Assembly (NCBI GenBank): GCA_029933005.1
Contig: JAOZOY010000011.1
Location: forward strand, 1-53,372
Length of the DNA: 53,372 nucleotides
Reading direction: 5' to 3'
Source: Deltaproteobacteria bacterium
GTDB lineage: Bacteria > Desulfobacterota > Desulfobulbia > Desulfobulbales > SURF-16
The notes beneath the pieces were generated by a model, which was not told where the DNA came from, did not search any database, and saw only the letters and a list, made by a program, of their open reading frames with translations. Below are positions 33,217 to 41,960 of this stretch, in pieces. The first letter of the stretch is position 1. The number at the start of each line of letters is the position of its first letter. A program made the translations under genes and the position numbers.

Positions 33217-34146
33217 ATGTCAAGTTCATGTAACAGTCAGAGTTGCGACAGCTCAACCTGTGGGTCTCCTGATGCCAAAATGGCCCAGCAGGATATGGCC
33301 ATCAACAGCTCTCTTGGAAAAATTAAACATAAGATTCTTGTCATGAGCGGCAAGGGCGGGGTTGGTAAAAGTACGGTATCGGTTAATCTTGCTCTTGCCT
33401 TGGCTGCCAAGGGGTATAAGGTTGGTCTCATGGATGTTGATCTTCATGGCCCGGATATCTGTCGGATGCTGAATCTGACCCAGAAGCTTAAGGATGAGGA
33501 TGTTTCCCAGCAGAAACTGCTGCCGCCCATGGTTTATAATGATAATCTCAAGGTGATTTCATTGGAATATATGATGGAAAACCGTGATGACGCGATTATC
33601 TGGCGCGGCCCCCTGAAGATCCAGGCGATTCGCCAGTTTATTGCAGATCTTGACTGGGGTGACCTGGATTACCTGGTTATTGATTCCCCTCCGGGAACAG
33701 GTGACGAGCCTCTCACCGTGGCCCAGACCATAAAGGATTCACACGCCCTGGTGGTCACCACTCCCCAGGAAGTTTCTCTTGCCGATGTCCGCAAGTCTCT
33801 TAATTTTTGTAAACATGTCAAAATGGATGTAGTGGGCATGGTGGAGAATATGAGCGGTTTTGTCTGCCCACACTGCAATGAAACCGTGGAAATTTTCAAA
33901 TCCGGCGGCGGCGAAAAAACGGCGGCCGATTATGGGGTACGCTTTCTAGGCCGGATTCCCCTTGATCCTAAAGTGGTTGATGCCGGGGATGAAGGCAAGC
34001 CTTATCTCAGTTCAGCCGAGGACACTCCGGCCACCAGAGCTTTTGATGAAGTCGTTGCCAATGTAGTGGATGCCTTGAAGAACAAGGTGTCTCTGAATAT
34101 GGCCGGAGCGGCTTGCGATTGCGCTTCCGGCACATGTAACTGTTAA
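33217..34146 (+). CDS. mrp: Mrp/ApbC-type Fe-S cluster carrier ATPase
   Basis: A 309-aa P-loop NTPase of the MinD/Mrp family, which carries or assembles [4Fe-4S] clusters for transfer to apoproteins. The deviant Walker A motif MSGKGGVGKST (44-53) and switch II DSPPGTGDEP are intact. FVCPHCNETVEIF, near residue 217, is the CxxC that binds the shared cluster at the dimer interface. It has extra cysteines at both ends: CNSQSC...STC in the first 15 residues and CDCASGTCNC at the C-terminus. Start ATG 33217 has TAGGAGG upstream. It converges on the multihaem cytochrome gene, with an inverted repeat between them. Confidence 0.92.
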   Translation: MSSSCNSQSCDSSTCGSPDAKMAQQDMAINSSLGKIKHKILVMSGKGGVGKSTVSVNLALALAAKGYKVGLMDVDLHGPDICRMLNLTQKLKDEDVSQQKLLPPMVYNDNLKVISLEYMMENRDDAIIWRGPLKIQAIRQFIADLDWGDLDYLVIDSPPGTGDEPLTVAQTIKDSHALVVTTPQEVSLADVRKSLNFCKHVKMDVVGMVENMSGFVCPHCNETVEIFKSGGGEKTAADYGVRFLGRIPLDPKVVDAGDEGKPYLSSAEDTPATRAFDEVVANVVDALKNKVSLNMAGAACDCASGTCNC

Positions 34147-34154
34147 GGTTCGTC

Positions 34155-34236
34155 AGAAATTACGAATTAACAACTATGTAATGAAGGTACTTATCTGATT
34201 AGCGTAACTTAAGCCAATTCATAATTCGTAATTTCT
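34155..34236. terminator. Long inverted repeat between convergent genes
   Basis: AGAAATTACGAATTA (34155-34169) is a perfect 15-base match to TAATTCGTAATTTCT (34222-34236), with a 52-base loop. It lies between convergent mrp and the minus-strand cytochrome. It could serve as a two-way terminator, but a repeat origin is as likely. Confidence 0.45.
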
Positions 34237-34250
34237 AATTCTTTCCAGCA

Positions 34251-35144
34251 TTACTCCATGGGCAGATCATGGACATTAATATGGCAGTCCAGACATTTGG
34301 GAAATTTTTTCAACAGTTTGGCGTCGTGGGGAGTGTCGTGGCATTTTGTGCAATTGGGAATCTCACCGTGTTGCTCATGGCAGTCGGAGCAGGCAACCTG
34401 GCCATGTTTGCTGGCGGTCTTGCTCCAGGCGGAATAGACGCCGTCATGACAAGAGCCGCAGGTGGGTGAGTCAGCCGGGCCATAGGTGATAGCCAGTGGT
34501 TTATGGACCGGATGACAGGCCAGACATTCCGCAACCTGTTGACCGGCAAGATGCGGTTCATGGCATTCCATGCAGGATGGAATCAGACCGTGGCGATCAT
34601 GGTGGCATTCCTGACAGGAAACTTCCGTTGAGTGTTTGCTGGGAAATTGGCTCATTTCCTTTGATGGGCCGGTATGACACGTTCCGCATGAGGTTGTAAT
34701 ACGTTCTGTCAGCGGTACCTTTCTGGGTGTATGAGGAACGATATGACAGGTTATGCAGTCAGTGAACAGTTTGCCATGGGGCAGAGTATGGCATTGACTG
34801 CATTGCGGCATAATCTCGTTCCAGTTGGGCTTATTCGGAGTGTAGGCGTGCAGTTTCGTGTGACAGAGGACGCAGTCAAATTTATGTTTGGCGCCGTTCT
34901 CACGAATCATTTTAAAAATAGCGCGATGACACTGGCCGCACTGAGCAACGATTAAAGGTTTTGGGATTACGTCATAGGGGCCGGAGGACGCTGCCTGGAG
35001 GGCAGGGGATGCTTCCTCTTTGGTGGTTGCAGGTTGTTTGTTTTCGTGTGATGAAGATAACCAGCCGGCCTGTAATTGTGGGGGAAGAGTCAGGATCAAG
35101 GTCGTGATCAGGGCCGGCAGGTATTTTTTTTTTGATTTTTTCAT
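34251..35144 (-). CDS. Dodecahaem c-type cytochrome (12 CxxCH), paralogue 1
   Basis: A 297-aa exported protein with 12 CxxCH sites: CGQCH, CVLCH, CSQCH, CITCH, CGTCH, CQECH, CMECH, CLACH, CGSCH, CSDCH, CTKCH and CLDCH. The signal peptide is at the N-terminus (YLPALITTLILTLPPQLQA). The sites fall into three modules of four, each in the order C-x-x-CH, KH, C-x-x-CH, CxxCH followed by PH, and CxxCH followed by H. So each haem has a probable second His ligand. About 25 residues per haem is very dense. Role: periplasmic or surface electron relay, partner unknown. The paralogue lies 198 bases upstream. Start ATG complements 35142-35144. Confidence 0.9.
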   Translation of the reverse strand: MKKSKKKYLPALITTLILTLPPQLQAGWLSSSHENKQPATTKEEASPALQAASSGPYDVIPKPLIVAQCGQCHRAIFKMIRENGAKHKFDCVLCHTKLHAYTPNKPNWNEIMPQCSQCHTLPHGKLFTDCITCHIVPHTPRKVPLTERITTSCGTCHTGPSKEMSQFPSKHSTEVSCQECHHDRHGLIPSCMECHEPHLAGQQVAECLACHPVHKPLAITYGPADSPTCGSCHDGVYSAWSKTASKHGQVACSDCHEQHGEIPNCTKCHDTPHDAKLLKKFPKCLDCHINVHDLPME

Positions 35145-35279
35145 TTTAAAGTCCTTGATTCTTCGCTTTCAAATGCAATTTTATTCAAGTTGTCTGATGA
35201 AATTATAAATATTTTGTGAATCACGAATGAACACTGATAACCACAAAAAAATAGTGTTGATTCGTATCAATTGGTAGTT

Positions 35280-35315
35280 CCTTTCCGTTCCCATGAGAAT
35301 GTGGGAACGGAAAGG
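35280..35315. repeat. Perfect 14-bp stem palindrome
   Basis: CCTTTCCGTTCCCA (35280-35293) faces TGGGAACGGAAAGG (35302-35315), with an 8-base loop. The CGTTCCCA...TGGGAACG type is, to my knowledge, a common dispersed palindrome in proteobacterial genomes. It lies between the two cytochrome genes and could end the upstream transcript on the minus strand, but there is no adjacent T-run. Confidence 0.6.
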
Positions 35316-35342
35316 TTGTCTTCGATTCGAAATTCGATTTCT

Positions 35343-36137
35343 CTATCTATTCAGATTATGGGCAATGCCATGACAGTCGCCGCAGGTCGGGAATTTAGCC
35401 AGGAGACCTGCAGGATGCGGTACGCCGTGGCAGTCTTCACATTTTGGAATCATTTTATGCGTATCTTGGTGACAGGTGGCACAGGCAAGATCCGCATGTT
35501 TGACCTGGCTGTTGACGAGCAGGTCGTAAGCGGTGTCATGACAGGCGGCACATTGTGTTGATGGGATATCTTCCGCGTAGGCTACGTCGGCGGGCATATG
35601 AACCTTATGGCAGGCCAGGCATTCGGCCATTTGCTGGTTGTCGATGTGGGGCTCATGGCACTGCATACAGTTTGGAATCAGCCCATGGGCGTTATGGCAT
35701 TCGGAGCAAGACAGTTCGGTATGCAGGCTTGGGTGTTTTTGCAGTTGGTCATACTGGTCGGTGTGACAGGTGAGACAGGCATCGGTGATGCCTTCCGCAA
35801 GCTTGATGTCAAGGGGAGCATGGGGATCCCTATGGCAACCTAAACAGTTTTCGAGTGCAAAATGGGGCTCTCCCTCATGGCACATATTACATTGTGGAAT
35901 GATGTCGGCGGTGGTCGGCGGATGACCTTGGTGGCAGTCCATGCAGCTGACGTCGGTTTTATGTTTTCCGCCTTTGCTGTCGATGGTTTGAGGAGCTGCC
36001 GCGTGGCATTTAATGCAGTCATCATTGCTCAGGACAGCATTGGCCTTGGCTGTGCCGCTTCCGGCAGTCCAACAGAGTGTGACTGTCAGCGCCATAGACG
36101 CCAGGATTTTCAAGCTTCTTTTTTGTGAATTTTTCAT
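35343..36137 (-). CDS. Dodecahaem c-type cytochrome (12 CxxCH), paralogue 2
   Basis: A 264-aa exported protein with 12 haem sites: CIKCH, CMDCH, CNMCH, CLGCH, CLTCH, CSECH, CMQCH, CLACH, CAACH, CATCH, CEDCH and CGDCH. Start ATG 36137 follows GAGGAAAAG; a longer frame from 36158 adds only seven residues. The signal peptide (ILASMALTVTLCWTAG) ends near TAKANA. The three four-haem modules are the same as in its neighbour, including HGLIPNCMQCHEPH, which aligns with HGLIPSCMECHEPH in paralogue 1. The two genes are 35-45% alike by eye. The pair is probably co-transcribed, this one first. Confidence 0.9.
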   Translation of the reverse strand: MKNSQKRSLKILASMALTVTLCWTAGSGTAKANAVLSNDDCIKCHAAAPQTIDSKGGKHKTDVSCMDCHQGHPPTTADIIPQCNMCHEGEPHFALENCLGCHRDPHAPLDIKLAEGITDACLTCHTDQYDQLQKHPSLHTELSCSECHNAHGLIPNCMQCHEPHIDNQQMAECLACHKVHMPADVAYAEDIPSTQCAACHDTAYDLLVNSQVKHADLACATCHQDTHKMIPKCEDCHGVPHPAGLLAKFPTCGDCHGIAHNLNR

Positions 36138-36550
36138 CTCTTTTCCTCGAATTGTCATCTGTTACGATCTTGATCGAACTTCCTAATCCTTTTTGTCAGA
36201 TCAATTTATATTATTCATTTGGTCATATGTCAATTATCTGTGGATAAATTACGCAAAAAAACACCAGTTTGTTTGTTTGAAAAAAAGAAGATGAGAAAAG
36301 AGCAGTCTGCCGAAAAGTTATTATGAGGATGTTTTGTTTGCAAAAGAATACGGTTTGGGGTTAGTGAAATGCCCCGGTTTCGTTGGAGGCATTTTCTTTG
36401 TTTGGGTTATTTTCTCCCTGTCACGGTTTTTACTTCAGCTTCTTTTTCGCTTATTGTTTTTTTCAGAAGCTGAATGGTTTTTAAGAAACAAAAAAGGCCG
36501 CCGGAAATATCCGGCGGCCTTTTTTGTTTTTATTTATGAATAAATCGGAA
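36138..36550. other. 413-base gene-free region with terminator
   Basis: Upstream region of the second dodecahaem gene (read on the minus strand) and downstream region of the oxidoreductase. It holds the strong terminator at 36490-36527. A 69-codon plus-strand open frame (36334-36543) runs through the terminator and is not supported. Confidence 0.6.
36490..36527. terminator. Strong bidirectional terminator
   Basis: GGCCGCCGG (36496-36504) and CCGGCGGCC (36511-36519), with loop AAATAT, are flanked by A-run and T-run. It directly follows the minus-strand stop of nifJ/por at 36551, so it ends that transcript, and it would also stop plus-strand transcription. Confidence 0.9.
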
Positions 36551-39500
36551 TTATTTTTTTTCCGGCTCCAGAGCCTTTGCCCTGCCTTCCAGGAAGTTCC
36601 AGGCTTTATTCACATCGTTCTGGGACTCGGCCATCAACTCATCCGCCATGGACGGGTTGGTGATCTTGAGCATCCGGTAGCGGTTCTCACCAAGGGCATA
36701 TTCATCAAAGGGCATGGACGGGGCCTTGCTGTCAATGGTTAATGGATTCTGGCCCTGGGCCTCGAGATCCGGGTTGTAGCGGTACAGAGGCCAGTGGCCG
36801 CATTTGACTGCTTTTTTCTGCTGTTCAAGACCAGTGGTCATGTTGATGCCATGGTTGATACAGTGGGCATAAGCAATGATCAGGGAAGGTCCGTCATAGG
36901 CCTCGGCCTCGTTGAAGGCCTTGACCACCTGGCCGGGATTGCCTCCCAGTGCCACTTTGGCCACATAGACATTACCATAGGTGGAAAAGATCATGCCGAT
37001 GTCTTTCTTCGGCATTTTTTTGCCGCCGGCCGCAAACTGAGCCGTTGCCGCACGAGGGGTTGATTTCGACATCTGACCGCCGGTGTTGGAGTAGACCTCG
37101 GTGTCCAGGATCATGACGTTGACATTCTCGCCCGAGGCCAGGACATGGTCAAGGCCGCCGTAGCCGATATCATAGGCCCAGCCGTCACCGCCGAATATCC
37201 AGACGGATTTTTTGACCAGGTAGTCCGCTACATGGAAGAGCCGTTTGGCAATAGTGTTATCGCTGCCTTCAAGTTTTTCCTTGAGAGTCGCAACATTGGC
37301 GCGTTGGGCTTCAATCTCGTCCTGGGTTTTCTGGGAGGCTTTAATGATCTTGTTGGCCATGGCCTTGGTGATCAGTTTTTCAGCGACGGCCTCATCAAGA
37401 AGTTCCGTTGCCTGGGATGCCAGTTTGTTCACTGTGGCTCGCATGCCAAGACCGAATTCGGCATTATCCTCGAACAGGGAATTGGACCAGACCGGACCTC
37501 GTCCATCGGCGCGTTTTGCATAGGGCGTGGTAGGCAGATTACCGCCATAGATGGATGAGCAGCCCGTGGCGTTGGCAACCATCATCCTGTCGCCGAAAAG
37601 TTGGGTGACGAGTTTGACATACGGGGTCTCTCCGCAGCCGCCGCAGGCGCCGGAAAACTCGAACAGGGGCCGCAGAAGCTGGCTGCCCTTGACAGTAGCC
37701 GGGTTCAGTTCGGAGTAAGGCATTTCCGGCAGATCAAGGAAAAACTTGAAGTTTTTCGATTCCCGTGTCCGCAGTTCATCGGTGTTTGTCACCATGTTGA
37801 TGGCTTTTTTGTCTGTCTTTTTGCCGTCACTGTCTTTCTGGTTGGCCGGGCAGGTGTTAACGCACATGCCGCAGCCGACGCAGTCTTCGGTTGCAATCTG
37901 GATAATCGCCTTGCGGCCCTTGTACGCTTTGCCTTTTGCATTAGCTGTTTTCAGGGTCTTGGGCGCTTTTTTCAGATCAGCAGGTTTGGCAATCTTCATG
38001 CGAATAGCGCCATGGGGGCAGACCAGGGAACATTGGGCGCACTGGATACAGCTGGCGGGATCCCACTCCGGCACTTTTACAGCGATGTTACGTTTTTCAT
38101 ACTGGGTGGTGGCGGTGGGCCAGGTACCGTCATCGGGGATCTGGGAAACCTTAAGGCTGTCACCCTTGCCCTCGATCATTGTGGCGGTGACTTCCTGAAC
38201 AAACTGGGGAGCCTCGGCCGGAACAGTAAGCGGCAGATCATGGCCGTTTACTGTTTTTGGAATTTTTACCTCGACAATATTGTCAACGGCAACATCAACG
38301 GCGTCGTAATTCATTTGAACGATCTTGTCGCCCTTTTTGCCGAAAGTCTTTTTGATGGCGACCTTGATGGCCTTGATGGCCTGGGCCTTGGTCAGGATGC
38401 CGGAAATCAGGAAAAAGGCGGTCTGCATGATCATGTTGATACGTGCGCCCAGTCCGATGGCCCCGGCCAGGCTGATGGCGTCAATGATATAAAATTTGGC
38501 ATTTTTCTCAATAAGCTGCTGCTGAACCGTGGCCGGAAGCTGTTTCCATACCTGGCCTTTTTTCAAGTTCGTGGTAAGCAGAAAGGTGCCGCCCTCTTCA
38601 AGGTGGCCCAGCATGTCATACTTGTCAAGAAATGTGGAGTTATGACAGGCGATGAAGTTGGCCTTACTGATTAAATAAGGGGCCACCACCTGATTTTCAC
38701 CGAAGCGTAGATGGCTTGTGGTGATGGAACCCGATTTTTTCGAGTCATAGACAAAATAGCCCTGGGCGCTGTTATCGGTTTCCGTGCCGATAATTTTAAT
38801 GGTGTTCTTATTGGCGCCAACTGTTCCATCGGAGCCCAGACCAAAGAACATAGCCCTGAAGACATCGTCGCCTTCAATATTGAAGGAGTTGTCGTAATCC
38901 AGGCTGGTCATGGCCACATCGTCATGGGGTCCGACGCAAAAACGTTTTTTCGGAGCCCAAACTTTCATGTTGTCGTATACAGCCTTGACCATGCCTGGGT
39001 TAAACTCGGCTGATCCAAGACCGTAGCGACCGGAAAGGATGATCGGAGTTTCTTTTACGTTGTTCGACTCGACGGCCTCAGCCATGGCAGCACGAATGTC
39101 AAGGTAGAGGGGTTCGCCAGGGCTGCCCGGTTCCTTGCAGCGGTCAAGAACGGTAATTCGTTTGACACTGGCAGGAAGGGCATTGACCATGGCAGTAGAG
39201 TTAAATGGACGATAGAGACGAACAATAACAAGACCTACTTTTTCGCCCAGGGCAACCAGATGCTCAACCGTGGCCGCAACCGTCTCGGCCCCGGAGCCCA
39301 TAACAACGACGATATCGGTGGCATCAGGAGCACCGATATAATCAAAGAGATGATACTGGCGACCGGTAAGTTTAGCAAATTTGTCCATGGTCTCCTGGAC
39401 AATACCGGGAACGGCCTCATAATATTTATTCACGGTCTCGCGGCCGGTAAAGTAGACATCCGGATTCTGGGCAGTACCGCGCATCATGGGGCGGTCCGGG

Positions 39501-40126
39501 CTCAGACCGCGCAGGCGATGCTCAATGACCAGATCTTCATCAATGATCTCTCGCATATCATCCATGGTGAGCTGCTCCATTTTCTGGATTTCGTGGGAGG
39601 TACGGAAACCGTCGAAGAAATGCATGAAGGGAATGCGAGATTTCATAGCGGACTGGGTGGAGATTAGCGCCATGTCCTGGGCTTCCTGAACATTCTGGGA
39701 GCCGAGCATGCCCCAGCCAGTCTGGCGGACAGCCATTATATCACCGTGATCGCCAAATATTGACAGTCCCTGGCAGGCCAGGGAACGGGCTGTAATGTGA
39801 AAAACAGTCGGGGTCAGTTCGCCGGCCAGTTTGAACATGTTCGGCAGCATGAGCAGGAGACCCTGGGAAGCGGTAAATGTCGTACAGAGCGCGCCGGTGG
39901 TTAAAGAGCCGTGCAGAGAGCCGGCAACACCGCCTTCCGATTGCATCTGGGTGACAACCGGGACGCTGTTCCAGATATTTTTCTGCCCGGCGTTGGCCTT
40001 GGCGTCTGCCTCGGCAGCCATAGGAGATGAAGGAGTAATCGGATAAATTGTAATAATTTCACTGGTGGCATAAGCAACGTGGGTGCATGCCTGATTACCA
40101 TCAATGGTGACCATTTTTCGAGACAT
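36551..40126 (-). CDS. nifJ: Pyruvate:ferredoxin (flavodoxin) oxidoreductase, single chain
   Basis: A 1191-aa homodimeric enzyme that splits pyruvate and CoA to acetyl-CoA and CO2 and reduces ferredoxin; central to anaerobic carbon flow. The chain carries all domains: N-terminal pyruvate-binding ITIYPITPSSPMAAEAD, a middle domain, then a two-cluster ferredoxin domain (SCIQCAQCSLVCPHGAI near 690 and CVGCGMCVNTCPANQ near 749), then TPP-binding residues (GGDGWAYDIGYGGLDH near 980) and the cluster motif CGGCGETPYVKL. Start ATG 40126 has AAGGAG (40133-40138). The transcript ends at the terminator at 36490-36527. It is likely monocistronic. Length and motifs match the sulfate-reducer enzyme, which is oxygen-sensitive but can carry a protecting C-terminal tail; no such tail with CxxC was checked. 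Confidence 0.97.
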   Translation of the reverse strand: MSRKMVTIDGNQACTHVAYATSEIITIYPITPSSPMAAEADAKANAGQKNIWNSVPVVTQMQSEGGVAGSLHGSLTTGALCTTFTASQGLLLMLPNMFKLAGELTPTVFHITARSLACQGLSIFGDHGDIMAVRQTGWGMLGSQNVQEAQDMALISTQSAMKSRIPFMHFFDGFRTSHEIQKMEQLTMDDMREIIDEDLVIEHRLRGLSPDRPMMRGTAQNPDVYFTGRETVNKYYEAVPGIVQETMDKFAKLTGRQYHLFDYIGAPDATDIVVVMGSGAETVAATVEHLVALGEKVGLVIVRLYRPFNSTAMVNALPASVKRITVLDRCKEPGSPGEPLYLDIRAAMAEAVESNNVKETPIILSGRYGLGSAEFNPGMVKAVYDNMKVWAPKKRFCVGPHDDVAMTSLDYDNSFNIEGDDVFRAMFFGLGSDGTVGANKNTIKIIGTETDNSAQGYFVYDSKKSGSITTSHLRFGENQVVAPYLISKANFIACHNSTFLDKYDMLGHLEEGGTFLLTTNLKKGQVWKQLPATVQQQLIEKNAKFYIIDAISLAGAIGLGARINMIMQTAFFLISGILTKAQAIKAIKVAIKKTFGKKGDKIVQMNYDAVDVAVDNIVEVKIPKTVNGHDLPLTVPAEAPQFVQEVTATMIEGKGDSLKVSQIPDDGTWPTATTQYEKRNIAVKVPEWDPASCIQCAQCSLVCPHGAIRMKIAKPADLKKAPKTLKTANAKGKAYKGRKAIIQIATEDCVGCGMCVNTCPANQKDSDGKKTDKKAINMVTNTDELRTRESKNFKFFLDLPEMPYSELNPATVKGSQLLRPLFEFSGACGGCGETPYVKLVTQLFGDRMMVANATGCSSIYGGNLPTTPYAKRADGRGPVWSNSLFEDNAEFGLGMRATVNKLASQATELLDEAVAEKLITKAMANKIIKASQKTQDEIEAQRANVATLKEKLEGSDNTIAKRLFHVADYLVKKSVWIFGGDGWAYDIGYGGLDHVLASGENVNVMILDTEVYSNTGGQMSKSTPRAATAQFAAGGKKMPKKDIGMIFSTYGNVYVAKVALGGNPGQVVKAFNEAEAYDGPSLIIAYAHCINHGINMTTGLEQQKKAVKCGHWPLYRYNPDLEAQGQNPLTIDSKAPSMPFDEYALGENRYRMLKITNPSMADELMAESQNDVNKAWNFLEGRAKALEPEKK

Positions 40127-40283
40127 AACTTCTCCTTGTCAGAGTTTAATTAAAGGAAGTTGATTTTTAGATATTTTGTGCAGATGGATTGAAATATTGA
40201 CATGATGAATTTAACACATTAACCCATGTTTAAGATAATTTCCACAATATTTTATATGAAAAAAGACCCTTTCGCTTATACTT

Positions 40284-41261
40284 TCAGCCTTCAGTCCTTT
40301 TTGTTTTCAGGATCAGCTCCGGTGGATTATGCAATACCTTTGTATCCTCCGGAATCGAATGGGTCAGCCAGACATTGCCGCCGATAATGGATCGTGCGCC
40401 GATCACGGTATCACCGCCCAGAATCGTCGACCCGGCATAGACCGTGACCTCGTCATCAAGGGTGGGGTGGCGTTTGCCTGTCCGCTCAAGTTCTCCTTCT
40501 TCATTTTTCCTGAATGAAAGTGCTCCCAGGGTAACACCCTGGTAGAGTTTCACCCGTTTTCCGATGACTGCGGTCTGGCCAATCACCACGCCGGTTCCGT
40601 GATCAATGAAAAAGTATGAGCTGATTTGGGCTCCGGGATGGATATCAATGCCGGTTACGCTATGGGCGTATTCACTCATGATACGCGGCAGAATCGGCAC
40701 CTCCAGTCGATAGAGAAGATGGGCGATCCGGTAGATGGTAATGGCCAGCATGCCGGGGTAGCAGAAAATGATTTCATCGTATCCTGAAGCCGCCGGATCA
40801 CCGTCATAGGCTGCCTGGACATCGGTTGCCAGTATTGCGCGGAGTTGCGGCGTCCGGCGTAAAAATTCGAATGTCTTTTTTTTGCCCTGCTCGTCGCAAT
40901 GTTGGCAGGTAAGGCTATGCCGGATGCATTCATGGCGGATTGAATAGGTGATTTCCTCGGCCAGCTTGTCATACAGCTCAGATATTTCCAGGCCGAGCCT
41001 GTATTTGAGGTTGATCCTGTCAATCCCCTGGGATTTGAAATAACCCGGAAAGAGGATTTCCCGGCAGCGTTCGATGATATCAACGGCTCGATGGCGGGAA
41101 GGCAGGGGATCGGCATTGATATGTTCAAAACATTCACCATTCTGACAAGACGCAACAACCTCATCAACGATATTTGGAAGCTGATTGCGATATGTACCGG
41201 TGGTTGTCCTTTCTTCCTGGCAGAGCCCTTCCGTGCTCAGACGATTCGGATACTTGATCAT
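40284..41261 (-). CDS. cysE: Serine O-acetyltransferase, long (EpsC-like) form
   Basis: Acetylates L-serine with acetyl-CoA, the first step to cysteine. The 325-aa chain has a ~170-residue N-terminal helical domain and a C-terminal left-handed beta-helix. Catalytic and CoA-binding landmarks: IDIHPGAQISSYFFIDHGTG (the Asp-His pair sits in IDHGTG), VVIGQTAVIG, LYQGVTLGALSF, RHPTLDDEVTVYAGSTILG and VWLTHSIPEDT near the end. The start is the first ATG in the frame at 41261. It is the first gene of a minus-strand pair with nifJ downstream, though 157 bases separate them. Sulfide assimilation would link it to the cell's sulfur metabolism. Confidence 0.92.
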   Translation of the reverse strand: MIKYPNRLSTEGLCQEERTTTGTYRNQLPNIVDEVVASCQNGECFEHINADPLPSRHRAVDIIERCREILFPGYFKSQGIDRINLKYRLGLEISELYDKLAEEITYSIRHECIRHSLTCQHCDEQGKKKTFEFLRRTPQLRAILATDVQAAYDGDPAASGYDEIIFCYPGMLAITIYRIAHLLYRLEVPILPRIMSEYAHSVTGIDIHPGAQISSYFFIDHGTGVVIGQTAVIGKRVKLYQGVTLGALSFRKNEEGELERTGKRHPTLDDEVTVYAGSTILGGDTVIGARSIIGGNVWLTHSIPEDTKVLHNPPELILKTKRTEG

Positions 41262-41459
41262 TTTATTTTCTCATTTTTTTCTTGATTATTTTGTGCAGAT
41301 GTTCGTATCATTTTTATTAGGAGTTTTTTTAAATATTTTATCCTTTGGAGAATTGTTACTAAACCAGCAAACAGTTGCAGTGGTCAACTTTTTTTGAGTA
41401 GATCCTGTTTCCCATGAGAATAGGCTGGAGCCAGATGAAGGACCAGAGAGGACAGGAGT

Positions 41460-41960
41460 ATGAAAAATCAAACCATAGTGAAATCCTTGTTGTCAGCCCG
41501 GTGGGCAGCGCTAAGTGTTTTTTTGTTTTTTGGAGGCATGTGTTGGATCGCCACGGGTATCGCCTCTGAAGCCGGCAAAATCTATGTCGGTTGCGAGGTT
41601 TGTGGTGAATGTCACGAGGATGAGTATCAGAATTTTCATACCTATGCGAAAAAAGTTCATTCCTATGATAATATCATGAAGATGAAAAGTGGTTTAAGCG
41701 CTGATGAATTCAAGAAATGTCTTGAGTGCCATACCACCGGTTATGGCAGGCCAGGCGGTTTTATTTCAGTGGAAGAGACACCGAATCTTAAATATCCCGG
41801 ATGTGAGGTCTGCCATGGCCCTGGAAGCCTGCATGCCGAAAGCGAAGATCCTGATGATATTGTCGGCAACCTTTCAATCAAACAGTGCGAGAATTGTCAT
41901 AACGCGGAACGGGTCGCGGATTTTGATTACAAACCATTTATTTATGGAGGCGCTCACTGA
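41460..41960 (+). CDS. Exported tetrahaem c-type cytochrome (c554-like)
   Basis: A 166-aa exported protein. The signal peptide is at the N-terminus ([17 protein letters not shown], cleaved near IASEAG). Four CxxCH sites: CGECH (~49), CLECH, CEVCH and [16 protein letters not shown] and [26 protein letters not shown] resemble the cytochrome c554 / multihaem family. It would carry electrons in the periplasm. The stop overlaps the ATG of the chemoreceptor (TGATG at 41958), so the two are translated together, which suggests a shared role in redox sensing. It has a divergent promoter region with cysE. Confidence 0.85.
   Translation: MKNQTIVKSLLSARWAALSVFLFFGGMCWIATGIASEAGKIYVGCEVCGECHEDEYQNFHTYAKKVHSYDNIMKMKSGLSADEFKKCLECHTTGYGRPGGFISVEETPNLKYPGCEVCHGPGSLHAESEDPDDIVGNLSIKQCENCHNAERVADFDYKPFIYGGAH

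Noticed and set aside
36334-36543. 69-codon plus-strand ORF
   Set aside because: It runs through the strong terminator hairpin and has no ribosome site or family pattern.
37601-38674. 357-codon ORF opposite nifJ
   Set aside because: Antisense shadow of the long oxidoreductase gene; no independent motif.
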